A stretch of DNA of 64,000 nucleotides, taken from assembly GCA_033977485.1 (NCBI GenBank), contig CM066998.1, positions 31,869,501 through 31,933,500 on the forward strand, given 5' to 3'. Made by a program: the position numbers and the translations under genes. The DNA is from Hydrangea macrophylla. Lineage: Eukaryota; Streptophyta; Magnoliopsida; Cornales; Hydrangeaceae. Positions within the stretch are counted from its first letter, which is position 1; each line of letters opens with the position of its first letter. Positions 23,052 to 32,696 of the stretch are shown in pieces. The notes beneath the pieces were generated by a model that saw only the letters and a program-made list of their open reading frames with translations, was not told the origin of the DNA and made no database searches.

Positions 23052-23095
23052 TCTTCCACCACCTATCAAAGGATTTCGTCCTCGAAATCTAGATT
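23052..23095 (-). other. Polypurine tract and the last codons of element 2 pol
   Basis: On the minus strand AGGTGGTGGAAGA directly precedes the LTR start, as required for plus-strand priming. Just upstream the sequence encodes DFEDEIL followed by TGA, the kind of acidic ending seen at the C-terminus of pol in Tekay/Del elements. This is the only pol remnant. Confidence 0.7.
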
Positions 23096-23370
23096 TTTCT
23101 AGGTCTTAGAAAGTACAAGGTACTGATAATATCTCCGATTTTAAGGTTATGAGGTTCGCACTAGCTAACTAATCAGACCTTCTTAAAAATTCTTTCAAAC
23201 GTCCAAACTTCTTTGCTAAAACAATGCCAAGTGAAATTCATAGTTCTGACATTGAATATGGCACCTTTGGTCTTTCGTCTTGTTCATTGATGAGATTGAT
23301 TTGGTGATCTGCAAGTTCTCTTTCGGGATCTTCTTTATGGTGGAACCTTGTTCTGAGTTCCTCGTTCTGG

Positions 23371-23613
23371 ACAATCTTTGCGCACACGTCCAGTCTTTCC
23401 ACAATTAAAGCACTGTGCGTATCAACTTGTGAGATGTTTCGGTGCTTTGCATTCTTTGAAGTGATGTCTAGATATTCCGCAGCTGTTGCAGATATCACGT
23501 TGATTTGGATGTGTATGAACGACAGTCTGATGAACTTTCCTTTCATTGTTTCTTTGCCTCTTGTGATGATTCTTGATGTATCTAGAGTTTTCCTCAATGA
23601 TTGTGGGCTGCAT
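23371..23613 (-). pseudogene. Gag C-terminal fragment of element 2 with two zinc knuckles
   Basis: On the minus strand a basic stretch rich in Lys, Arg, His and Gln leads into CNSCGISRHHFKEC (23449-23490), a C-x2-C-x4-H-x4-C knuckle. Twenty-six codons on, in the same frame, is CFNCGKTGRVRKDC (23371-23412), the same pattern but with Arg where the His should be. A TGA at 23422-23424 separates the two. Paired CCHC knuckles mark the RNA-binding nucleocapsid part of gag. The stop and the lost His mean this copy cannot make a complete nucleocapsid. Less than 400 bp separates it from the end of pol, so the rest of pol has been deleted. Confidence 0.72.
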
Positions 23614-24548
23614 TCGAGTAGTTGTTCGGGATACTGGTTTGTTTCTTCTGTGTCGTTAATCGGGCAAGATTCTTGCCTCTCAGCTTTTTGATGCGATGGT
23701 TGAGAAGTCTAGTTGGTCTAACGATTGTCTTCTATAACTTGTAGGGGTCATGGCCGTCCTTTTAAGCGTGTTATTGTGATTGAGCTCCTTTGCGTGTCGT
23801 CATGAAATCGTCGTGGAGTTTTGGCATTGTAGGTAATGGCACAAGTCATTAAGCAATTTCTCCATGCATTAATTAATACCAAGCATATAAGTTGTTACTG
23901 GTAATTGGAGTAGGATTGAATTCACTTGTAAGGAGTTGAATTCATAACAAAATGAATACTCATTATATACTGAGTTAGAAACGAAGAGGTACGTGATCAA
24001 TCACTTGTAGGATCACAATGTATAGAATGAGTATCTGAGAATAACCATTAGATGATTATTGTAGGACAATCATAGCAATGCAATGACTGTAGGCGCAAGG
24101 CCTCCCAGGTAGGACATAAGAATTCCTTGTTTCATGAGCCAATAATTTAGGTGAAGCCTTAATGATAAAAGTCAAGGTTACCAATAAGAAGAATTTGTGA
24201 AATGAAAGGAAATGAAGTCTAATTTACAAAGGGTGCAAAGAGATCCTTCGCAATAATGTCAAGGGATACGCACTTGCAAAAGTTGGTCAAACGGTTGACA
24301 GTCCAAACGATTTACAAAGATTGATTTAACAGATCATAAGTCCAAATGACTTACAATGATTGGTTTATAAATGAATTATTGGAATCGATTTTCATGGTGA
24401 TAAGTCCAAAGAGGTGACTTATAGCATTAGAAAGCAAATGAATTCACAATTGGATTTATCACTGATCAAAATGATCCAAAATCTTGTTAAGTGAAATCAG
24501 AGAGGACAATGAATAACTGTCAATTAGTGAAACAATAAAGGACATCCC
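23614..24548 (-). other. Decayed gag region of element 2, no open frame
   Basis: No long frame survives. Direct and inverted copies of aagtccaaa...gacttac words (24300-24430) form short hairpins. The sequence continues at 45013 beyond the nested element 1; ATCCC at 24544-24548 is the left target duplication of element 1. Confidence 0.5.
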
Positions 24549-27500
24549 TGTAGACACCCCATTTTGTCGGCTATCAGATTTAGGAGACCCATAGCTTGGT
24601 GGTTCACAATGATCGCAAAAGACTCAAAAGGACTCTCGGAAGCCAGCTCCATCTCTCGGAATGCTCAGAATGACCAAAATGCCCCTGAAGGCCCGAAAAC
24701 TCCCAGAATTGGTCTCAAAGTTCTGAAAACATGCTATGTCATAAGAAAAGCGATAAAATGAGTTTTTAAGATAAATCGGGTGAAATCGTCAGCTCCAAGA
24801 GACCCCCGGAAGTCCCAGAAGTTCCCGGAAAGTCCCTGTTGACCGGTTTGACTAGGTTTGACCAAGGTTTGACCAGGTTTGACCAAGTTTGACCAAAATC
24901 GTCCGAGTTCACCGGAATCATTCCAAATCATGAGAAAAGTATTAAAACGAGTTCCAAAAGAAAATCGAGCGAAAACATCAGCTCCCGGGAACTCCCGGAG
25001 GTTCCCAGAACTTCCCGGGAATCCCAGGTTTGACCGGTTTGACCGAAATTTGACTTTGGGACCGGGGCACCGAAACAATTTTCAAATATTTTTCATAGAT
25101 ACTAGAGGTCAATAGCTTTCCAACGGTTTATCGCACATAATTTCTAGATTTAAAACGAATTTATTATGAATTTCCAAAGGCGAAAAAGGCGATCAAATCG
25201 GCTTTTGTCGCAAATACCGCAAAACTTTTCAAAGTGACCTATCCCCGAACTATTTTTTATGTAAAGTAGACTCCATTACCTTTCCAACGGTATATCACAA
25301 TCCCAATTTGGAGTTCGTACGCATTTTCTGTGAATTTCGGACGAAATAGGGCCTTATAGCGAATACCGGAACTTCGGGGGGCCTAAACAACATTATCTGG
25401 ACGAAGGGAGGAGCAGTGCCGCCGCGGCACTGGCCCACTGCCGCCGCGGCACTCCCCTCCAGAACAGTCCATTTTTGTAATTAAGTTTGTGGTCCCATTT
25501 TGATTAATTAAAAGCCAAAACGACATAGTTTTATGATTTCAGATGTTTAGAGCCAATGGGAGTACTTTCTAAATCCCAAAAACACCCCAAGTTGGCCTAT
25601 ATAAACACCCCATTACTCCTCATTTTAGGGGGGTCAAATGTGAGTTTTGAAAAAGTTTGGGAGAGAAAGTAGTAGAGATAAGGTTAGAGTAGAGAGAAAA
25701 GAAGCTTTCTTCTTTGATTTTCAAAACAAAAGTGAGTTCTAACTTTGTTTTTACTTCATTACTTCCATTTATTTCAACATTCAATACTCCCAATCACCAT
25801 TTTAGTGAGCATTCAAGAGAGTGGAAGCTTCTTCCATGTCTAGTGTCATTACATATGAGTGATATACCAATCTACAAGTCTCATGCTTCATGAATATCAT
25901 CTATTGATTATCATCTACTTGCTTGTTTATTTATTGTTCATCTCTTCTTATCCCATTTCTTTTTATTTTCTTTATTTACTTACTAGTTCATCATCATCTA
26001 AGTGATGACATGAAGTTTGGGGTGAGTGAATCCTCATAGATAGTAGCTCTTGACCTCAAAAACATGTTTGATAGATGATGACCATAACCTCAATACTTCC
26101 AAGGTATTCTTGGAATGTATTAAAGTTATGTCCAAAAACAAAATAAATCTCTCCAACAATCTTGGAGGTTCTTAAATGATGAGTTTGATGTAGGTATTCT
26201 AAGTGGCTATGATCCTTATTGAGTTTTGCAAACATGTTTTCAAAACATCTATTTCAAAACCCCTCTCAATCCCTCTCATTTGGTTTCAAGAAACAAAACC
26301 TTGTTTTCTCCAAAATCTTCAAAATAATGAGTCAAAACAGTGAATGAGTTGAGTTCAAAGATTTTTCTAGAACACAATACTCAACATATGGATACAAGGC
26401 CACTTGGAAAGTCTTCCTAACTCATTGGAGAACACCCATGATTTTTGGTTTGACTTGGAAGTACTTGGAAATGGTCCATTTGGGTCCCAACATTCCTTCC
26501 AAACATTCTGTTTTTGCTGTCACAGCAGCAAGGTCAACTTACGACCTCTTTTCCAGAAAACTTTTCCAAAATGGGTGGTCCTAACTTATTTTTCCCTTAA
26601 AATTCAATGTCTTAGGAAACTTTCTGTATAAAATGGGCCTCTAGATCATTCTATTTCATTTTCTAAGATTTTCTAACATTTCAGTCGACAGTACGAACTC
26701 TGTTTCTGAGTGACCTCTATTGTTTATATAATTTCTCTCAATCTGTGATAGCTATTCAAGATTGGCCTTTTGGGTTGTGTTCTAGACACAATAAGGAACA
26801 TCTCCATAAAAAATCATACATTAAAAACTTCCCTAACCCCTCTTTTCAAATTCCAAAAGATCATGCTACTGTTCTGTCCACTATTCACAGCAAGTATACT
26901 TTAACTTTCATTCTTTGATTTGATGCTTATATGCATTCCAAATTAGTTCATATCTTAGGAAGTAGTTCATACTACATTTGTACATATCCCATGTTAATTT
27001 CATTCATCCATTCATACACATTTTAGACTTCTAAGCCATTCTAGAAATCCATGCACACAAAACACACTACAACCTTTGCACACTTTAGATACATACATTG
27101 TATTCATGCAAGATTTGGGATTTTTGTAACTCTTAATCTAAGGAGATTATAAGGAATGATCACGATCATACGTTCATGCTTCCCCTTTGATCTGATCATC
27201 CTTTCTCATCCGTCCCGGGGATTGAGAGATCTTCGTTTCTCAAAGAATAACATGCATCATACTAGCTTGTTAAGCATATTTCGATTTCTTTGTTTATTTG
27301 TTTCAAGAACAATTCATGTCCCCTTTAGATTAGGAAAACTTGATTAATTGATATATGATTAGACGATTTTTCCTAGGTTTATTTGTGTGATCTTTCACTT
27401 CACATTGCATGATATTTGGCTTAGATCTTATGAATGATATCTTATCTTTAGATCTTTCATTTCAAGTTTCTTATGTGATGTAATATACTATCATAGTATT

Positions 27501-27820
27501 ATTTGTCGAATCAAACATAGTATAAGATCATTATTTGGATGCTAATTGAGGCCCGTCAAAAGACGGGGCGAGTTGAGGGTGTTTTAGTTGTGACAAAGGC
27601 TCCTTCCTCTCTCGTACCAAAACCCCGAACCGAGTTCTTTGGTTATGAAGGGCCGGTGCCCTTTATCCATTTGGGTGAGTCAAAATTAGGTTTCTTGGTT
27701 CCTTAAAGACCAAGTGGCGACTCTGTATCTGTTTTCAACAGACCTGTTTTCTTTCTTTGATTCAAATCAATTTCCAAACAATCTCAAACAAGAGAAGTGG
27801 TCCGATTCCCGGTATCCACA
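24549..27820 (+). repeat. Element 1 5' LTR (3272 bp)
   Basis: Bounded by TG at 24549 and CA at 27820, with target duplication ATCCC before it. Contains ttgaccaggtttgaccaag-type repeats (24845-24895), GC palindromes (25415-25453), and a TATA box (25598-25605). Matches the 3' LTR at about 99%. Confidence 0.95.
25598..25605 (+). promoter_or_regulatory. TATA box of element 1 5' LTR
   Basis: The word ggcctatataaacacc follows the palindrome cluster by about 145 bp; transcription would begin roughly 30 bp downstream, near cattactcctcatttt. The equivalent in the 3' LTR is 42786-42793. Confidence 0.65.
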
Positions 27821-27823
27821 ATC

Positions 27824-27841
27824 TGGCGACTCTGCTGGGGA
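27824..27841 (+). other. Primer-binding site of element 1
   Basis: TGGCGACTCTGCTGGGGA begins three bases after the LTR end, the position of a tRNA primer-binding site. The TGG start pairs with a tRNA CCA end. The tRNA is likely an Arg-type as reported for Ogre/Tat relatives, but I cannot verify it here. Element 3 has the same site with one change. Confidence 0.8.
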
Positions 27842-29057
27842 TTTTTATTTTAAAACAAAATAATACAGAGGTTTGACTCATAAGAAGCATCCTTAAAATC
27901 ATCTTTTTACTGTGTTTGGTTCACCGCATTGCACTCTTGCATTTTCCCCCTCCGACTGTGTCTGAAACGCGGCGCTGACATTGTTCAGGTCTTGCTGTGC
28001 CAGGGCACAAGTCACCGTTGATACTGTACCTTCCAAGGTATATCAAAAAGAGTAAAAACCTCCGTACTGTCTCCCTGACGGTATATTGGAACTCTCGTCA
28101 ACGGACCCTCTTTGACTAAACCCAGCCTTTGCATATAGATTCCTGTAGAACCTTTCATAGGACTGTTCATTTATCTTTTCAGATAGGACAATGTGATATA
28201 ACTGTTGTATGCCCTGACGGGATTACCTGCGCGGTGTAGTCGCTTATGTGGCATAGAACAGAACCTCTTTCTTATGATTCCCAAGGCAATCACTCACATG
28301 TAGTCACATTGAGTTGACCTGCCTAAGCATCATGACAAGGATGTCTGCTCCATGCTCGCGAAGATATACACCGCAAACCTTGTTTGTCGGTCTTGAGACA
28401 TAGGAGTATGAAAACCTGCTAGAAAGTATGATCACTATAACCATACTTACCAGTTTCTTCCAGAAACTCTGCCCAAATATCCCAGATATAACCACATTGA
28501 CCAGTTTCTCCCAGAAACTCTGCCCAGATATCCCAGATATAACCACATTGACCAGTTTCTCCCAGAAACTCTGCCCAGATATAACCATACTTACCAGTTT
28601 CTCCCAGAAACTCTGCCAAGATATCCCAGATATAACCATATTGACCAGTTTCTCCCAGAAACTCTGTCCAAAATTCCCGAAGTATCTGGGAAATCCATGT
28701 TATCCCTTGGTGATCATACTAGAAAGTAAGGTTAGCACACTCTGTATGGCTAGGACCTTATTTGTTTAGCTGCTATCTGTTAGAAATAGGAGCATCACAT
28801 AGATTAGGGCTTACATCTGCATGTTTGTCCCATTTGCATGCACCTTTTCTCATCTCTCTGCACGCACTGTCTCGAGTCAGTCCACGTCACTGTCTTTGTC
28901 TGTCTAAAAGTCGTCACTGTCAGGATCTGATACACCCCTTTCTCTCAAAATCTGTCAGGTCAGTATAGATTCCCAAGGTCAGCAGCCGGAATCCTCGTCT
29001 TGGACCAGGAGTTCAGATAATCGTCTGGTCAGAATCAGTCCGACAGCCCGCTTCAAT
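27842..29057 (+). other. Untranslated leader of element 1 with a 51-bp tandem repeat
   Basis: A 1.2-kb leader without family motifs. It includes five copies of a segment containing cagtttctcccagaaactct (starts 28451, 28502, 28553, 28595, 28646; intervals 51, 51, 42, 51). The repeats read open on both strands because the unit is a multiple of three; I do not call them genes. Confidence 0.7.
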
Positions 29058-29147
29058 ATGAATAGAGAAGAATTGGAAAACAAGGTCACCGAGTTGGGAG
29101 CGACTATAAGCCAACAATCCGACAGTCTAGCCTAGGTCCTGAAATTC

Positions 29148-32100
29148 ATGGAAGAATTAAAGCAGCAACAGCCGCGACCTCCGCCCGGGTTTCTGCCACC
29201 GGAGTTTGAACCTTCTCTACATAAGAACAATGGGGAGGAAAACTGGTTTCAAGGGGTCCCACCGCTTACGTATGAGAAGAAGCTCCAAGAAAAGATGGAC
29301 AAGGTTGACAAATTGGAGAGCGTACTGAGAAAGAGCAAGGGAATCGATGATTACATGCTAGATCTGGAAGGCCTCTTTGAGCCTGTCAAGTTGAAACTGC
29401 CGGAGAACTTCAAAATGCCTGCCATCGACCGTTTTGATGGAACTGGGAACCCAAAAAGTCACGTGAAGTTGTGCATAAGTATCTTCCAGTCCATGGGCTG
29501 TACCCACGAGCACATTGCAATGCTATTTCCGCAAACTCTAGCGAAATCTGCACTATCATGGTTCCTAACCTTGGAAGCCTCCAAAACCCGGGCCTGGGAG
29601 GACATTGTTCGAGTCTTCGTCGATCATTACTCTTACAATCAAGAGCTGGATGTCACCATCAGGGATTTGGAAACAACCCGGCAAAGCAACAATGAATCCT
29701 TCGCTGCATTCCTGAGCAGATGGAGGAACAAGGTAGCCCAAATGACCCACCGGCCAATCGAGAAAGAACAGGTAAGGATGCTCATCCGGAATCTGCAGCC
29801 GCTCTATTATGAGAAATTATTCTACCAGTCCATCTCCACCTTTGAGGAGTTGTTTGAAGTCGGAACCCGAATCGAAGATGCTATCAGGGAGGGGAAGATC
29901 AAAAAGGAAGACCCTCCGAGTCAGCCAAGAAGGCCCAACTACTCCCGGAATCCCCCGGATGTCAATACCCTTAGCAGCCAACCCATGGCATATCCTCCAA
30001 GGCCATACCAACCCTCCAACCATGCAAATTCCTCCAACCGCCCTTTCCAGAAAAAGCCCTCTCGCAATTTTGCCAAGCTAGAGATCTCTCTCTCCTCAGC
30101 CCTAGATCGCCTCCTCAAAAAAGGCCATCTCCAATTACTCCAGCCCCGAAATACCCCGCTCCCGCCTAACTGCGATATGTCCAAGCGATGTACTTACCAT
30201 CAAGCCCCCGGCCATAACACTGATGATTGCATGCGCCTCCGCCATGACATCCAAGACCTCATCGACCAGAATATCATCGAGCCACCACCAAAGCAGCCTC
30301 ATATCACCCAAAATCCCTTACCAAACCACCAAAATGTCAACCTCATTGAGTCCAGACCCGTACCCTTCAACCCTGCTACTTATATCACCCCCCTAGGACA
30401 ACCCTTGCCTTGCATTGACATCCCGGATTCTGAGGGAATTCATCTGATCGGAGGGGAGAATGACGAGTGGCAGCAGCAGCTTGACGACGAGCAGTATTTG
30501 TTCTTCCTGGAAGAGCATGACCTAGGGGCGGTAGACCTCAAATGGTATGATCCTAACGACGAGAGTGATGCTTCCATCTGGAACGAGCCAGAAAAGCCAT
30601 TTGTGGGAACGGATTGTGATTGGTTTAAGAAGGATGGGACTGTAGAAGGGCCTACTCCTGCCGAGATTGATCACCTAACCAGGTCAGGCCGTCATTATCA
30701 GCCTCCACAGCCTACCACCGAAGCTATCGAGAAAGGTCCAGTTAAAGATAAAGGGAAGGGTAAGATGGATGAGGTCATCGAAGAAGACAATGAGCTGATC
30801 AAGCAGCTAAAGAAAACCCAAGCACATCTCTCGATGAGGGATATTATGGTGACATCCTATAAGCACAGGCAAGCCGTGTTAAATGCCTTGGCTGGGATTG
30901 AAGTCCCCATCGACACCGCGCCGGAGGACATGGTAGCTTTCTTGGGTGCACTTACCCCCGACCCCATCATTACATTCTCCGATGAGGACCTGCCGCCAGA
31001 GGGATCCGCGCATAACAAGGCGTTATACATTACTGTGGGATGTAAGGAACAACATGTGCCGTTTTGTTTAGTCGATACGGGTTCTGCTTTGAATGTTTGT
31101 GCCTTAAGAACTGCCACTGCTTTGGGGGTCAATATCCTCGACATTACGCCATCTGTGCAATCCGTGAGAGCCTATGACAACACTAGAAGAAATGTGATGG
31201 GAACTGTTTCTCTCCAAATCCGGGTAGGATCTTTGGTGAGCACCGAGATTTTTCAAGTCATGGACATACCTGCCTCGTTCAATCTGCTGATTGGAAGGCC
31301 CTGGCTTCATGCCAACAAAGCTGTATCATCCACTGTGCATCAAATGATCAAGTACATTCATGAGAAGGAGGTAAAGATCATCCTCGGTAATAGTTGGGGT
31401 AATGAAGCTTTCCCAAATTACGCTCCCATTTTCGAAGTCCAAATACCTGAGCTAGAAGAAGGAGAAATCGGAGGATTCTTCATGGAAGAAGTTCATATGA
31501 TCGAAGACGAAGACCGATTCCCTGAGGTCCACTCCGCAGTCGTCAACATTGTCCGCAAGATGAACTACTTCCCCGGAATGGGGTTGGGTCGACGCCAACA
31601 AGGAATTCGGGAAATCCCGCAGATCAAAGGGCAACAAGGCACTTTCGGGTTGGGGTACAAGCCCACTGATGAGGACGTCGAGCTACAAAGGCCATGGAAG
31701 AAGAGGGTGAGGGGTCTCCCGCCATACCGCAAGACTTTGAATGGACAATTCGTCAAGGAAGGGGATGATTTCCCTTACTTCGGGTTCCCTCAACCATGGA
31801 TCCATCGAACCACTGGGAGAAGGCACCCCGGGCTTGAAATCTTCGCTGACTGCGAGAGGCCCCCATATCAAGACCCGTTCTATCCCGAAGAAGTTGAAAA
31901 GACCCCAGAGGAAGACTGGTTGAAATACCTTGACACTGAAGCAATCAAGAAGATGTGGGAGGAATCCGCTGAGGAGGAGGAAGAAAAGAGGGCCAAGAGC
32001 CAAGATGATCAGATCAAGCTAACTGAGGAGGGTCTGAGCAACCAGGCTGTAGAGTCATCTGTCTGTGTCTCCCAATCCCCTATTCCCCCAAAGTCTGTAC

Positions 32101-32696
32101 TACCGGTTATCGAGTCTGTACTGGAGTCGGCTGCTGTAAGCCCACCACTATCCAATGTAATCACTTCACCTGTCATGAATGAAATGAAAGACGATTCTGC
32201 TTACTCCTCTGTGTCTGACACTTGTGAATGCACAGATCCCTCCGAGGATCTCCCAATCGAACTAAAGCAACTAATTGAAAAACCACCTGCTTATGAAATA
32301 ATCGAAGATACTTTATCAGTTAACTTAGGTGAAATAGATAATCCACAGATTGTGCAAATTGGCTCAACCCTTAATAAAGAAGAAAAAGAAAAATTAACCC
32401 TCTTGCTAAAAGAGTTCAAAGATGTTTTTGCTTGGTCTTACGAAGACATGCCTGGGGTCGATCCCGACATCGTCCAACATCATATTCCTCTCCTCCCTAA
32501 TTCTAAACCTGTCAAGCAGAAACTGAGGCGCATGAGACCGGAATGGGCACTCAAGGTTAAAGAAGAGGTGGAGAAGCAGTTCAAGGCAGGATTCATCATT
32601 GTCACCGAATACCCGGAATGGGTTGCCAATATCGTGCCAGTACCAAAGAAGGATGGAAAAGTTCGTGTGTGCGTCGACTTTCGTGATCTAAACTAG
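29148..32696 (+). CDS. Element 1 gag, protease and start of RT (open part 1, 1182 aa)
   Basis: In order: a retrotransposon gag capsid domain (about residues 95-245: FDGTGNP, SALSWFLTLE, FLSRWRNKV); a CCHC-like knuckle C348, H351, H356, C361 (CTYHQAPGHNTDDC), followed by MRLRHDIQDLID; an acidic linker; an aspartic protease centred on LVDTGSALN (D643) with the flap-to-core motif FNLLIGRPWLH (about 711-721); a G-patch-like segment (about 806-840: YFPGMGLGRRQQGI, FGLGYKP); an acidic linker; and the first part of RT (about 1110-1182: PVPKKDGKVRVCVDFRDLN). Gag packages the element RNA, the protease matures the polyprotein. The frame ends at the TAG in RT. This segment's own ATG lies 12 bases after the upstream TAG, so a truncated gag could still be translated from it. 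Confidence 0.9.
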   Translation: MEELKQQQPRPPPGFLPPEFEPSLHKNNGEENWFQGVPPLTYEKKLQEKMDKVDKLESVLRKSKGIDDYMLDLEGLFEPVKLKLPENFKMPAIDRFDGTGNPKSHVKLCISIFQSMGCTHEHIAMLFPQTLAKSALSWFLTLEASKTRAWEDIVRVFVDHYSYNQELDVTIRDLETTRQSNNESFAAFLSRWRNKVAQMTHRPIEKEQVRMLIRNLQPLYYEKLFYQSISTFEELFEVGTRIEDAIREGKIKKEDPPSQPRRPNYSRNPPDVNTLSSQPMAYPPRPYQPSNHANSSNRPFQKKPSRNFAKLEISLSSALDRLLKKGHLQLLQPRNTPLPPNCDMSKRCTYHQAPGHNTDDCMRLRHDIQDLIDQNIIEPPPKQPHITQNPLPNHQNVNLIESRPVPFNPATYITPLGQPLPCIDIPDSEGIHLIGGENDEWQQQLDDEQYLFFLEEHDLGAVDLKWYDPNDESDASIWNEPEKPFVGTDCDWFKKDGTVEGPTPAEIDHLTRSGRHYQPPQPTTEAIEKGPVKDKGKGKMDEVIEEDNELIKQLKKTQAHLSMRDIMVTSYKHRQAVLNALAGIEVPIDTAPEDMVAFLGALTPDPIITFSDEDLPPEGSAHNKALYITVGCKEQHVPFCLVDTGSALNVCALRTATALGVNILDITPSVQSVRAYDNTRRNVMGTVSLQIRVGSLVSTEIFQVMDIPASFNLLIGRPWLHANKAVSSTVHQMIKYIHEKEVKIILGNSWGNEAFPNYAPIFEVQIPELEEGEIGGFFMEEVHMIEDEDRFPEVHSAVVNIVRKMNYFPGMGLGRRQQGIREIPQIKGQQGTFGLGYKPTDEDVELQRPWKKRVRGLPPYRKTLNGQFVKEGDDFPYFGFPQPWIHRTTGRRHPGLEIFADCERPPYQDPFYPEEVEKTPEEDWLKYLDTEAIKKMWEESAEEEEEKRAKSQDDQIKLTEEGLSNQAVESSVCVSQSPIPPKSVLPVIESVLESAAVSPPLSNVITSPVMNEMKDDSAYSSVSDTCECTDPSEDLPIELKQLIEKPPAYEIIEDTLSVNLGEIDNPQIVQIGSTLNKEEKEKLTLLLKEFKDVFAWSYEDMPGVDPDIVQHHIPLLPNSKPVKQKLRRMRPEWALKVKEEVEKQFKAGFIIVTEYPEWVANIVPVPKKDGKVRVCVDFRDLN

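Noticed and set aside
27824..27841. Possible tRNA gene remnants near the primer-binding sites
   Set aside because: Only an 18-base complement to a tRNA 3' end is present, without cloverleaf arms; it is the primer-binding site.
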